A DNA stretch of 64,000 nucleotides from Neomegalonema perideroedes DSM 15528 (GCF_000374145.1 NZ_KB893653.1:443495-507494), one strand, 5' to 3'. Shown: positions 54,541 to 62,731, counted from the stretch's first letter. The notes: a model not told the origin generated them from the letters alone. Numbers and translations: made by a program.

Positions 54541-54705
54541 CGTCTCGCGGAGTCATTGAAATAGTGTTGAGCGAAGAATAACCAACAATGATCGTGTTTG
54601 CCGCTCAAGGTATCGGCCTTGAGCGGGTTCTATTACTTCCCCAAATCCTTGACCCTCTCCAGTCCGGGCGTTGCTCTGCGCGCCTCGGTTTTGGGAGGTG
54701 ACGCC

Positions 54706-55494
54706 ATGCTGTTAAGCATCGACTGGCGGTCGTCGGCGGCATACAGGCACGCGAAGCACATACCGGCCGCCGGTTTCGCTCGGGAATATCTTCGCCGAAA
54801 TGACGAGTATCGTCATGATTTCCAGACCATCGCACTGACCGGACAACCCGGCAGCCGCGAGCTTGAAGCGTTCGCGCAACGCTGGGGGTGCGATTTCCCA
54901 AACGACCCCAACGTGCCGCATGATAGGCAACCGCAGTTCTGGAATCCGAGCCTGCAACCGCAGGCCGTGATGCTGTCGCCGGTCGATCACAAGGACGACG
55001 ACACCGAACCGATATTGACGTTGGCGCATCTTGACGGCCTCGACCTGCGCCGCGCTGCCGATGGCTGGCACGGCATCTGGCAGGTGGATAGCGTCGCGCA
55101 TCAATTCTGGCTGCCCGAGGCGGTGCCCGACGCTGCCGCGTTTTATGCCGTCATGCTGCCGATGGATTCGTTTCTGGAGCTACGCACGCACGCGGCACGC
55201 CGCTTCTGGCGATCCCTCAACGGCCGCGCGCCCGGTCCCGACTTTCGGGCGATCCCCGCCCAGCTACGGCAGTGGCATATCCTGTCCCTGCGCGCGCTCG
55301 ACGCCCGGTTGCGCGGCGAAAGCTATCGCACCATTGCCGAAGTGCTGCTCGGCTTTTATGGCTCAAAGGAGGATTTCGAGAACGACCCTTGCAAGAACAA
55401 GGCCCGACGCCTGGTCGCGCATGGGATCAAGATGATGCGCGGCGGATATCGCCTGCTGCTCCACTATCCGATAAAGATCGGAACGAATAGATAA
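54706..55494 (+). CDS. DUF2285 family putative transcription factor of a conjugative element
   Basis: A 262-residue protein. The N terminus (SIDWRSSAAYRHAKHIPAAGFAREYLRRNDEYRHDF) is the DUF6499-like part and the C terminus (LRQWHILSLRALDARLRGESYRTIAEVLLGFYGSKEDFENDP...ARRLVAHGIKMMRGGYRLLLHYP) is a DUF2285 domain, a DNA-binding-like module found on alphaproteobacterial integrative elements. GGGAGGTG sits six bases before the ATG at 54706; open frame exists further upstream but lacks these features. It probably regulates element genes. It is separated from a second DUF2285 gene by the DUF262-HEPN cassette. Confidence 0.8.
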   Translation: MLLSIDWRSSAAYRHAKHIPAAGFAREYLRRNDEYRHDFQTIALTGQPGSRELEAFAQRWGCDFPNDPNVPHDRQPQFWNPSLQPQAVMLSPVDHKDDDTEPILTLAHLDGLDLRRAADGWHGIWQVDSVAHQFWLPEAVPDAAAFYAVMLPMDSFLELRTHAARRFWRSLNGRAPGPDFRAIPAQLRQWHILSLRALDARLRGESYRTIAEVLLGFYGSKEDFENDPCKNKARRLVAHGIKMMRGGYRLLLHYPIKIGTNR

Positions 55495-55606
55495 TGATGC
55501 AATGCCAAGCGCTTCAGCTAAACACGACGGTCGTGTAGCAGGCGCTCAATTGGAAAGTCGGCACCTCGATTTCCGACACTCATAAAACGCGGCACGTTTA
55601 GAAGCT

Positions 55607-56341
55607 CTACCCCACAGCTTGCTCCGCAGGCAAACTATCAGCAAGTCGCTCCGCAAGTGCCACAGCAACCGCTTGGAATGTCGAAACATAACTATAAAAT
55701 ATCTCGGGTCCAGCGGAACTTCCTGCATTCAATGAGTGCGCAATATCGTTCCTCATCTCCATGAAATCATTTACTGAAGTAAGGAAACGACTGTGAACCT
55801 TTCCTTTATCTTCTTCCCCAAAATGATCTTTCATTTTCTCGTGGTCACATATCTTTAAGCATACGTCTGAAAGATCACATATAGAGAAAACAGCATTAAT
55901 TTCTGATGGTCGCATGTTGTTCTCATTATGAATCAGAGAATCGTAAATATCCTGCGAAACGTCACCTCCTAAAAAGGCCCATACTGAATCAAATTTAGCC
56001 CGAGATTCTGCCGATATGTGCTCTAGGGAAAGTGGCGTTCCTCCGGTGTCTATTTTCGCGCGAGCCAAATTCTCAAGCGTCCGCTTCCAAGCGGTTGCTG
56101 TCAACTTCTTAGGAAGCTTCTTTGGATCACTGGTGCGAGAAACAACGTCCCTAGCAAATTGCCGGCCCAACTGCCGAACAAATTCCTCAAAGGTGGCAGC
56201 TAGAAGCAGGGTAGCCGAATTCACCGACGCGACGCGGGCCTTTGCGGAGGAACCGCTACTGTGCGCAGCCTGAACGAGATTTGACAATGCAGCCAAATCA
56301 GACAGAAAGTCTTCTGCTATGAGATCATATGAGGTCGCCAC
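55607..56341 (-). CDS. HEPN-domain putative ribonuclease (MAE_28990/MAE_18760-like)
   Basis: A 244-residue all-helical protein that I assign to the MAE_28990/MAE_18760-like HEPN group. The hallmark R-x4-H motif is RNDIAH (Arg197-His202) late in the protein, as in RNA-cleaving HEPN toxins, preceded by ATFEEFVRQLGRQFARD (50-66) with conserved acidic residues. The start is a GTG at 56341; its GAGGA ribosome site overlaps the stop of the DUF262 gene, so translation is coupled. The DNA is AT-rich compared with the element around it. Predicted role: effector RNase of a two-gene defence or toxin module with the DUF262 protein. Confidence 0.75.
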   Translation of the reverse strand: MATSYDLIAEDFLSDLAALSNLVQAAHSSGSSAKARVASVNSATLLLAATFEEFVRQLGRQFARDVVSRTSDPKKLPKKLTATAWKRTLENLARAKIDTGGTPLSLEHISAESRAKFDSVWAFLGGDVSQDIYDSLIHNENNMRPSEINAVFSICDLSDVCLKICDHEKMKDHFGEEDKGKVHSRFLTSVNDFMEMRNDIAHSLNAGSSAGPEIFYSYVSTFQAVAVALAERLADSLPAEQAVG

Positions 56342-56348
56342 GGCTTCC

Positions 56349-57539
56349 TCACGCAGGATGATGAAGAATATCTTGAAGTAGCTCTATCCTATCCCTAACC
56401 GATTCAGCAGTATTGCCACGACCAACAAGTATTTCATATTTATCGTCATCAGCGATAGCTGACTGTATCCTGCCTGCAATTGCAGCTTTCTCCGACTTAA
56501 TCAAATCCCTCTTTGCCCACAGTCGATTGATCGCTACCATTGCAGCATCATAAACCGCAGCAGATACGCGCTCCCGACCATCGGTTCTGGACGCAACAGA
56601 GAACGGCCTTCCATCAAAAATTTCATAAAGGAACTTGAATTGCTCTTTGTATTCCTCTCGGGCGATTGCGGCTTCTTCAGGAGTCATGCGAACCTCCATT
56701 GCGCGGTCAAGCATGGATTTCATTGACCCTCGAATGTTGGCATCGTCTTTCAGTGCAAAGTAACGAAGGACAAGTTCGCAATCCTTCATCGTGCTATATA
56801 GACTATTCTTTTGTCGTTCTGGATTGATATAATAGTCCTCCGGGTCTTTCTCCGTATAAGGAGGAATGCCAAATACATCAGTAAATAGACTGTATCGACT
56901 TAGTTCAATAATTGCCTCATTTAGAGGGCCAGGATTTTGAGCGTTCCTTAGCTCTTGCGCGTTGAGTTTCATACCCCCGGTGTTGAGCCTGTCAAAAACT
57001 AAGCGCCTGATATCTGTGAGGCCGAGTGACCCCTGCCCGGAAATTTCAGATTCACTCTCCATCAGGAGAACGATGGCAGAAATACTTGCTCGGTCTAAGG
57101 TTCTTTTTACCCGAGGTGGAGCCTTCGGATAGCGAATTCCGTTAAGTGGAGAAAGGACTTTCAATCCTGAAAGAGCAAATGACCCCGAGAAAAATTCTCG
57201 GATAGTATTTAATCGTTGCTGCCCATCCATAACCTCATACCGGGCCGCATCGCTTTCGTAAAAAAACACCGGAGGTATTGGAATGTTGAGAAGAAGGGAC
57301 TCTATAAGCCTTGATTTCTGTGCGGTCGTCCATCGAAGCCGCCGTTGATATTCTGGGTGAAGGTTGATTGCTTCCCGCCTATCAATCATATCCCTGATCT
57401 GTGGAAGCAGAAAATTATTGGTCTGATAAACAACGCGAAATGCGTTCTTTGCCAAGAAGTCATCAGGGTCGCGGGAGTCGATTGCAACCGGAGCGTCATC
57501 CGGTTCTTCTGTCTCGCCGAGATCAACATCAACGCTCAT
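56349..57539 (-). CDS. DUF262 (GmrS/ParB-like) protein, first gene of the DUF262-HEPN cassette
   Basis: A 396-residue DUF262 protein. Motifs: HPEYQRRLRW (61-70), LIESLLLNIPIPPVFF (79-94) and YEVMDGQQRLNTI (101-113), the DGQQR nucleotide-binding box of this ParB-superfamily group. In GmrSD-type restriction enzymes DUF262 is joined to a DUF1524 HNH nuclease; here the C-terminal half has no HNH residues, and the nuclease role seems to be supplied by the HEPN protein encoded seven bases downstream. ATG at 57539 with AAGGG seven bases upstream; an upstream ATG at 57617 would read through the inverted repeat. Confidence 0.8.
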   Translation of the reverse strand: MSVDVDLGETEEPDDAPVAIDSRDPDDFLAKNAFRVVYQTNNFLLPQIRDMIDRREAINLHPEYQRRLRWTTAQKSRLIESLLLNIPIPPVFFYESDAARYEVMDGQQRLNTIREFFSGSFALSGLKVLSPLNGIRYPKAPPRVKRTLDRASISAIVLLMESESEISGQGSLGLTDIRRLVFDRLNTGGMKLNAQELRNAQNPGPLNEAIIELSRYSLFTDVFGIPPYTEKDPEDYYINPERQKNSLYSTMKDCELVLRYFALKDDANIRGSMKSMLDRAMEVRMTPEEAAIAREEYKEQFKFLYEIFDGRPFSVASRTDGRERVSAAVYDAAMVAINRLWAKRDLIKSEKAAIAGRIQSAIADDDKYEILVGRGNTAESVRDRIELLQDILHHPA

Positions 57540-57571
57540 GTTCAGGCCCTTGCAAGCTATTTTTTTCTTGT

Positions 57572-57599
57572 CTAGACGATCTTTTTCAGGCCCGTCTAG
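57572..57599 (-). promoter_or_regulatory. Inverted repeat upstream of the DUF262 gene
   Basis: CTAGACG (57572-57578) and CGTCTAG (57593-57599) form a perfect 7-bp inverted repeat with a 14-base centre, 33 bases before the start codon in AT-rich sequence. Candidate operator or promoter-overlapping site for the cassette. Confidence 0.45.
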
Positions 57600-57701
57600 C
57601 GTGTTGTGCTCCCACATAGCCGAAACGCCGCCTCATGGTAAGCGTAGGCCCTCGTTTCTTGCAGCCGAAGCCGTCCGCGGCGGCACGTATTGGCGTCATG
57701 C

Positions 57702-57989
57702 TCAGGGGCTGTTGCCTGCCGCCTGCTCCAGAATCTTCCGATAGCCCTCACGCGACAGCCATTGCGCGCGTTGGAGATGGCTTTGCCAGCAACGGCGGGT
57801 GCGAAGTTCATCGGCGACCGGATCACGGTGCAGCACGATCTGCGCGACTTCCTTCCAGTCCGCGCGCTCGGCCTTCGCGTCGAGAAGGCGCAGATAGGTC
57901 ACGTAATGCCGTTCGTCATAGACGGTTATCGTGTCGCCGGTTGGCGCTTCGTCATCCACATCGGGATCGAGTTCGACGGGAACCCGCAT
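57702..57989 (-). CDS. Short DUF2285-like protein
   Basis: A 95-residue protein with YDERHYVTYLRLLDAKAERADWKEVAQIVLHRDP and SHLQRAQWLSREGYRKILEQ, the pattern of short DUF2285 proteins from alphaproteobacterial integrative elements. GGGGA lies six bases before the ATG at 57989; an ATG two codons upstream leaves no room for a ribosome site. It is on the minus strand, whereas the following HTH-repA genes are on the plus strand. Probably a DNA-binding regulator. Confidence 0.72.
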   Translation of the reverse strand: MRVPVELDPDVDDEAPTGDTITVYDERHYVTYLRLLDAKAERADWKEVAQIVLHRDPVADELRTRRCWQSHLQRAQWLSREGYRKILEQAAGNSP

Positions 57990-58451
57990 AGTCATTCCCC
58001 GTATCCGAGAGAGCTTTGTCTGCGGTGCGCCCCCGCAAACGATTCTCTCTGACTCTTGGTGATCGGGGAGTTCGAAACCGTCACGAAACGGCCCCATGGC
58101 CTTTAGCTCGGAAAGCCTGTTGTATACGCCACAGGCTCCCCGACCATAAGGTCAAGGAGTTGGTGCCGTTCTGGCCAGCACCAGCCATTCGTGAGGGGTT
58201 TCGACGCCCCAGAGCAGCGCGTCTGCTCCGCTGCGATTCTTCACTGAACCGCGTGGGAATGTCTCTGGCTTTTCAGCGGAACAGGCAATGAGCCGCTGAA
58301 ATCCCTCACCTATTGGCCCCGCGACGCTCGGTAGGGGGTGCCGCCAGCGCATAGGCGCAAATGCGGCACGCTACGCGCCGCCGATCCCTCGCCATGGTTC
58401 GCCACAGTCCGCTGCCGCCCCCGGCAGCCCAATTCCGACTGGAGGTGTTCC
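57990..58451. other. Control region upstream of the HTH-repA operon
   Basis: A 460-base gap with no gene. It should contain the divergent promoters of the DUF2285-like gene and the HTH-repA operon. The clearest structure is a perfect 9-bp inverted repeat, TTTCAGCGG (58271-58279) and CCGCTGAAA (58293-58301) with a 13-base centre. No DnaA-box cluster was recognised. Confidence 0.5.
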
Positions 58452-58721
58452 ATGCCCAACCCGCTTGCGGGCCTGCCGCCGCGCCTGCTGCGCACCAAAG
58501 AAGCCGCGCGCTTCCTCGGCATATCCATCAGAACCCTTGAGAAGCATCGCACCTACGGCACCGGGCCGACCTATCGCAAGGTCGGCGGTCGCGTCCTCTA
58601 CACCGTCCGCGATCTGGAAGACTGGAGCGCGGCAGGCGAGCGCAAATCCACCCGCGACAAGACCGCCGGCACTGTCTTTCCGGCGCGTCCGCTCACGCCC
58701 GAAGAACGGGGCGAATGCTAG
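58452..58721 (+). CDS. Small helix-turn-helix (excisionase-like) protein
   Basis: An 89-residue protein with a MerR/HTH_17-type winged helix: LLRTKEAARFLGISIRTLEKHRTYGTGPTYRKVGGRVLYTVRDLEDW (residues 12-58). Such proteins serve as excisionases or regulators on mobile elements. GGAGGTG at 58441-58447 precedes the ATG at 58452. Its TAG stop abuts the ATG of repA directly, so the two are translationally linked and it may control replication of the element. Confidence 0.85.
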   Translation: MPNPLAGLPPRLLRTKEAARFLGISIRTLEKHRTYGTGPTYRKVGGRVLYTVRDLEDWSAAGERKSTRDKTAGTVFPARPLTPEERGEC

Positions 58722-59798
58722 ATGCTGCGCGAGGACGACCACGATCCCGCGCAGCCGACCGAGGACAGTGAGCGCAGCCGTCTAGACCCTTTCGTGGTCG
58801 CAACGGGCGATGCGCCGCCGCGCGACCAGCGCGATTTGATGGAACGGCCGTTTTTCTCGCTGGCGAAGACTCCGCGCACCAAGCCGATTCTCTACAAGGC
58901 CGCCGACATAGAGGTGCAGGTGTTCGGGATGCCCGAGCACGGGATGGCGACCATTTGGGACGCCGATGTGCTGATATGGGCGGCCTTGCAGATCGTTGCG
59001 GGCGAGAACAACGGCCTCACCACGTCGCGCTTTGTCCGGTTTACGCCTTACCATCTGTTGCGCGCCATCGGGCGGCCGACCGGCAATCACCAATACCGGC
59101 TTCTGAAAGCCGCGCTGGCGCGGCTGCAATCGACCGTCATCGCCACGACGATCCGCAACGGCCCGCATTGGCGTCGCCGGCAATTCTCATGGATCAACGA
59201 ATGGGAGGAAATGACAATGCGCGCCGGCCGCGTCGAGGGCATGGAGTTCGTCCTGCCCGAATGGTTCTACAACAGCGTCATCGACCGTTCGCTGGTCCTG
59301 ACCATCGACCCGGCCTATTTCCGGCTGACTGGCGGCATCGAGCGATGGCTTTACCGCGTCGCCAGAAAGCACGCCGGGCACCAGCGCCACGGTTGGATTT
59401 TCGAGGTCGCGCACCTTCATCAGAAGTCCGGCAGTCTCGCGCGGCCGTCCGACTTCGCGCTCGACCTGCGCCGGATCGCGGCCCGCCAGCAGCTCCCCGG
59501 CTACCTGCTCCAGATCGAGCGGGAAGACGGCCGCGGGCTGCTCCGCATCCGCCCCGAAAACCTGTCAACAGGCACTGTTGATAACCCTGTTAATGCCATC
59601 GGCAGATCAGGCGCACGGGGTATCGGCACATCAGGCGCATCACTATCGGCACATCAGGCGCACGAACCGCAGCTAACGCTTTGGCCTGAAAAGCGGAAGC
59701 CGACCGCTAACTTATCTAACAGAGAATCTAACTCTTTTTCTTTGACGCGCGCGCACGGGAAGCGTGGTGCCGGTTCTGCCCGAAGGGGCGAGCCATGA
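58722..59798 (+). CDS. repA: Replication initiator protein A (RPA family)
   Basis: A 358-residue plasmid/ICE replication initiator of the RPA family (PF10134). Conserved blocks: ERPFFSLAKTPRTKPILY (41-58), MATIWDADVLIWAALQI (76-91), TPYHLLRAIGRPTGNHQYRLLKAAL (108-131) and RWLYRVARKHAGHQRHGWIFEVAHLHQKSG (211-239). The last 80 residues are poorly conserved and are encoded by iteron-like repeats. Starts immediately after the HTH gene. On related elements a ParA ATPase gene often follows, but here DUF2840 comes 58 bases later. Confidence 0.88.
   Translation: MLREDDHDPAQPTEDSERSRLDPFVVATGDAPPRDQRDLMERPFFSLAKTPRTKPILYKAADIEVQVFGMPEHGMATIWDADVLIWAALQIVAGENNGLTTSRFVRFTPYHLLRAIGRPTGNHQYRLLKAALARLQSTVIATTIRNGPHWRRRQFSWINEWEEMTMRAGRVEGMEFVLPEWFYNSVIDRSLVLTIDPAYFRLTGGIERWLYRVARKHAGHQRHGWIFEVAHLHQKSGSLARPSDFALDLRRIAARQQLPGYLLQIEREDGRGLLRIRPENLSTGTVDNPVNAIGRSGARGIGTSGASLSAHQAHEPQLTLWPEKRKPTANLSNRESNSFSLTRAHGKRGAGSARRGEP
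59598..59662 (+). repeat. Three iteron-like direct repeats in the 3' part of repA
   Basis: ATCGGCASATCAGGCGCA (18 bp) occurs at 59598-59615, 59622-59639 and 59645-59662, with one variable base and a period of 23-24 bp. Just upstream is TGTTGATAACCCTGTTAAT and downstream an AT-rich run near 59703-59740. The layout resembles a replication origin with iterons. Confidence 0.65.
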
Positions 59799-59856
59799 CG
59801 GCCGCGTGCGACGCGCTGCGCCCGCGCAGCCCCCGGCACATCACCGGAGACGAACA

Positions 59857-60375
59857 ATGACCCGTCGCGCTCACCGCAGCGCGTACGGCCGTCCGCTGCC
59901 GGACGGGCCTGCGCCCTTCACCACATTGGTCGAGCTGACCTTCGAGAAACACAAGGTCGAGCACTGGATACGCTTCGGCCGCAAGAGCTACGAGCAGATC
60001 ATCGACCGCCGCCGCAGCGTCGTCGGCTTCGCGCCGGGCAGCGTCTTCGCCTTCGTGCGATGGGCGAAGGGCGAGCACGGCACTGTCGTTTCGCGCATCG
60101 ACATTGTGCGGGCCATAGGCAGGGGCGAGCCGTTCCAGACATTGCCCTTCGTCCGGCCGGGCGGCGAAATCCTCTTGCGCCTCGATAGCTGGCCCAAGGT
60201 GCAGCGCGGGCTTGCCGCCATCGACGCCGTGGAATCACTCGGCCTCGATCCGGCCGATGCCTCGCCGGATCATTGGCGGCACATCCACAACCGTTTGACC
60301 GCCAATCTGGAGCCGCACGCCTACACCCCCGAGCGACATGCCGCATGGCTGCATCGCCGGAGGATCGACCCATGA
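59857..60375 (+). CDS. DUF2840 family protein
   Basis: A 172-residue DUF2840 protein (TTLVELTFEKHKVEHWIRFGRKSYEQIIDRRRSVVGFAPGSVFAFVRWA near 20-70), regularly encoded upstream of traF on alphaproteobacterial integrative elements and plasmids; function unknown. ATG at 59857 follows CGGAGACGAACA. The stop overlaps the traF start by four bases, indicating translational coupling. Confidence 0.83.
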   Translation: MTRRAHRSAYGRPLPDGPAPFTTLVELTFEKHKVEHWIRFGRKSYEQIIDRRRSVVGFAPGSVFAFVRWAKGEHGTVVSRIDIVRAIGRGEPFQTLPFVRPGGEILLRLDSWPKVQRGLAAIDAVESLGLDPADASPDHWRHIHNRLTANLEPHAYTPERHAAWLHRRRIDP

Positions 60376-60875
60376 CGAGCCGCCGCATCCTCACGGTGAC
60401 GGCGCTGGCGGTGCTCGGCATCGCCGCTGCAAGCGCGGTCAAGACGCCGACGAAACTCATATGGAACACCACGGCCAGCGCGCCGGTCGGGTTCTACACC
60501 GTCGAGTCGGCCGACCGGATCGACGTGCCCGAGCTGGTCGCCATCACGCCGCCCGAACCGCTCACCGCCTTCATGGTCGAGCGCGGCTATATCGCACGAG
60601 GCGTCCCGCTCTTGAAGCGCGTCCTGGGCCTGCCCGGACAGCGGGTTTGCCGCACCGGTCGCACGATCACGGTGGACGAGATCGAGATGGGCGAGGCGCT
60701 GGAGCGCGACAGCCTCGGCCGCGATCTGCCCGTCTGGCAGGGCTGCCGTGTCATCGGCGACGACCAGCTTTTCCTCATGAATTGGGAAGTCCGCGACAGC
60801 CTCGACGGCCGGTATTTCGGACCCATCCCCGCAGCTTCCGTCATCGGCCGAGCGGTCCCGCTCTGGACCGATTAG
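60372..60875 (+). CDS. traF: TraF-like S26 family signal peptidase
   Basis: A 167-residue membrane-anchored peptidase (helix at residues 5-22). The catalytic pair is Ser36 (TTASAPVGFY) and Lys82 (LLKRVLGLPGQ), followed by DQLFLMNWEVRDSLDGRYFGP, the typical TraF end. TraF matures the conjugative pilin TrbC by cyclisation in RP4-like systems. Coupled to DUF2840 by a 4-base overlap. Confidence 0.9.
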   Translation: MTSRRILTVTALAVLGIAAASAVKTPTKLIWNTTASAPVGFYTVESADRIDVPELVAITPPEPLTAFMVERGYIARGVPLLKRVLGLPGQRVCRTGRTITVDEIEMGEALERDSLGRDLPVWQGCRVIGDDQLFLMNWEVRDSLDGRYFGPIPAASVIGRAVPLWTD

Positions 60876-60952
60876 GAAGGCGTCGGCCGCTACGAGTGGC
60901 GCGCGCCGACGCACTGAAACCACCCCCCGAGAACCAACCGCAGGAGATTCCC

Positions 60953-61288
60953 ATGGCAGAGATAGGCACCTTCGCCCGCACCGAAACCGGCTATGCGGGG
61001 GAGCTTCATTCGTTCGGCATCCACGAAAAGCTGTTCATCGTCCCGGCCAAGCCGAGCGACGTGAAAAACGCGCTCGATTATCGCGTGCGCCTCGATAGCG
61101 AGGACGGCCCGGACGCCGGCCCCGCATGGAAAGACTCCAGCAAGAACGCTGGCGAGTTCGTGTCGATGCGATTGGAGGGGCCAATCTTCCCGTTCCCGAT
61201 CCGCGCCAAACTGTTCCAGTCCAACGACGATCCTTCGGTCTGGACCTTGCGTTGGAAGCACGCCTCGAAGATCGAGGATGAGGAATGA
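60953..61288 (+). CDS. DUF736 family protein
   Basis: A 111-residue DUF736 protein: AEIGTFARTETGYAGELHSFGIHEKLFIVPAKPS and the C-terminal W-x(4)-K-x(3)-EDEE ending. DUF736 genes accompany transfer regions of alphaproteobacterial elements; function unknown. CAGGAG lies six bases before the ATG at 60953. The stop overlaps the transglycosylase start by four bases. Confidence 0.88.
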   Translation: MAEIGTFARTETGYAGELHSFGIHEKLFIVPAKPSDVKNALDYRVRLDSEDGPDAGPAWKDSSKNAGEFVSMRLEGPIFPFPIRAKLFQSNDDPSVWTLRWKHASKIEDEE

Positions 61289-62217
61289 CGGTCGCGCGCG
61301 TCCGGCCCGCCATTCGGTCAAAGATCGGCATCCCTTTGTTCGCGGAAAAGCCGTCTCATCCCTTCGTCCCGCTCGGCGACCAGACGGCCGGCGCGCGCAG
61401 CGAAGGTCAGGGGCGGCCATCGGCCGGCGCTTGCGCCTTGCCCTTGACCGCAGCGAACACGCTGGCAGGCTGGCGGCGAAGCGGAGACAGGACTGCATGG
61501 CATTATGCCGTCCTGATACTGGCCGGCGCGCTTTCCGTCTGCGTCGGATCGGGCGTCGCGGTCGCGCAATCCGCGCCCGTCGAGCGCCCGGCCGCCGCCC
61601 ATCCCTATGCGGCCCACATCGCCGAGGCGTCGCAGCGTTTCGGCATCCCCGAGCACTGGATTCGCGCCGTGCTGCGCGCCGAAAGCGCGGGCGACGTGCG
61701 CGCGGTCTCAACGGCCGGTGCGATGGGATTGATGCAGGTGATGCCCGACACATGGGCGGGCCTGCGCGTCCGTTATGGCCTCGGCCGCGATCCCTACGAC
61801 CCACGCGACAACATCCTCGCCGGCACCGCCTATCTGCGCGAGATGTTCGACCGCTACGGCAATGTCGGCGCGATGCTCGCGGCTTACAACGCCGGCCCCG
61901 GTCGCTATGACGAGCATCGTGCGACGGGCCGCCCGCTGCCCGCCGAAACCCGCGCCTATGTCGCCGCGCTCGCCCCGATCCTTGGCGGCGCGGCTCCATC
62001 GGATGCGCCGTCGCAACCACCGGCACCGCCGCCCGATTGGCGCGAGGCACCGCTGTTCGTCATGCGCCCGGCCGACACGCAAGTTGTCGCCGCGCCGCCG
62101 TCCGAGGCGCAATCCGGCGAAGCCCGCGCGACCGTTCCGGCGCGCGATCCCGCCAATGCGGAGCCGCAGGACGGCAGCATTTTCGTGGCAAGCGCCAGCG
62201 ACGGCGGAAGGCCATGA
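61285..62217 (+). CDS. Lytic transglycosylase of the conjugation region
   Basis: A 310-residue exported lytic transglycosylase. An N-terminal basic region precedes a hydrophobic segment (about 73-93, ending AVAQSA), then the SLT domain: HPYAAHIAEASQRFGIPEHWIRAVLRAESAGD with catalytic Glu133, GAMGLMQVMPDTW and AAYNAGPGRYD. The C-terminal 90 residues are Pro/Ala-rich. It opens the peptidoglycan for the mating channel (VirB1-like). ATG overlaps the DUF736 stop. The start could be further in, as the first 70 residues look unconserved. Confidence 0.88.
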   Translation: MTVARVRPAIRSKIGIPLFAEKPSHPFVPLGDQTAGARSEGQGRPSAGACALPLTAANTLAGWRRSGDRTAWHYAVLILAGALSVCVGSGVAVAQSAPVERPAAAHPYAAHIAEASQRFGIPEHWIRAVLRAESAGDVRAVSTAGAMGLMQVMPDTWAGLRVRYGLGRDPYDPRDNILAGTAYLREMFDRYGNVGAMLAAYNAGPGRYDEHRATGRPLPAETRAYVAALAPILGGAAPSDAPSQPPAPPPDWREAPLFVMRPADTQVVAAPPSEAQSGEARATVPARDPANAEPQDGSIFVASASDGGRP

Positions 62218-62512
62218 GGCTGGCGTTCCCGCGCTCAGCGGCGCTCATTCCGTTGTCCAGTCATGCAGGTTTTTGCCCGGCTGGATTCCCGGCAGGAGGG
62301 GCAGAAAAGGCAGAAAGGGCGGAGGGCAAGATTAAAGAAGACGGCACCATATGGAGCCGCTTCTGGAAATTGTTGTTGTCTGCACACTGGTTAGGTGGCT
62401 GGTTCCGGCACCATGGTTTTGAGGGGCCGCGTGCCGCGATTTCGCGCAAAGCCATGGCTTCGCAGGGTTTCGAGCGGCACCATAGGCCCATATCGGCCTG
62501 TTTTCGGCGGCT
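62218..62512. other. Junction between the transfer region and the serine recombinase
   Basis: About 295 bases without a convincing gene. The beginning resembles the 3' region after lytic transglycosylase genes of such elements. GGCACCAT occurs three times (62343-62350, 62407-62414, 62476-62483), and AAGCCATGGCTT is a palindrome near 62450. Homology to serine recombinase begins abruptly at about 62513, without its catalytic N terminus. Confidence 0.45.
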
Positions 62513-62731
62513 TTGGCTGGCGTCAAGCTGTTGTCCATCACGCAGGAAATGGGCGACGACCCCATGCACGTCATGATGCGGCAGATCATGGCGCTATTCG
62601 ATGAATATCAGTCGAAGGAGAACGGCAAGCACGTCATGCGGGCCTTGAAGGAGAATGCGCGGCAAGGCTTCTGGAACGGCTCCCTTCCTCCCATCGGCTA
62701 CCGTGTTGTCGATGCCGAGCAGCGCGGCGCG

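Noticed and set aside
58152-58352. Small minus-strand frame between the DUF2285-like and HTH genes
   Set aside because: No ribosome site, no domain, and it crosses an inverted repeat in the control region.
62037-62576. Open frames after the lytic transglycosylase gene
   Set aside because: They have no conserved motif and cross the junction; typical transfer genes are absent.
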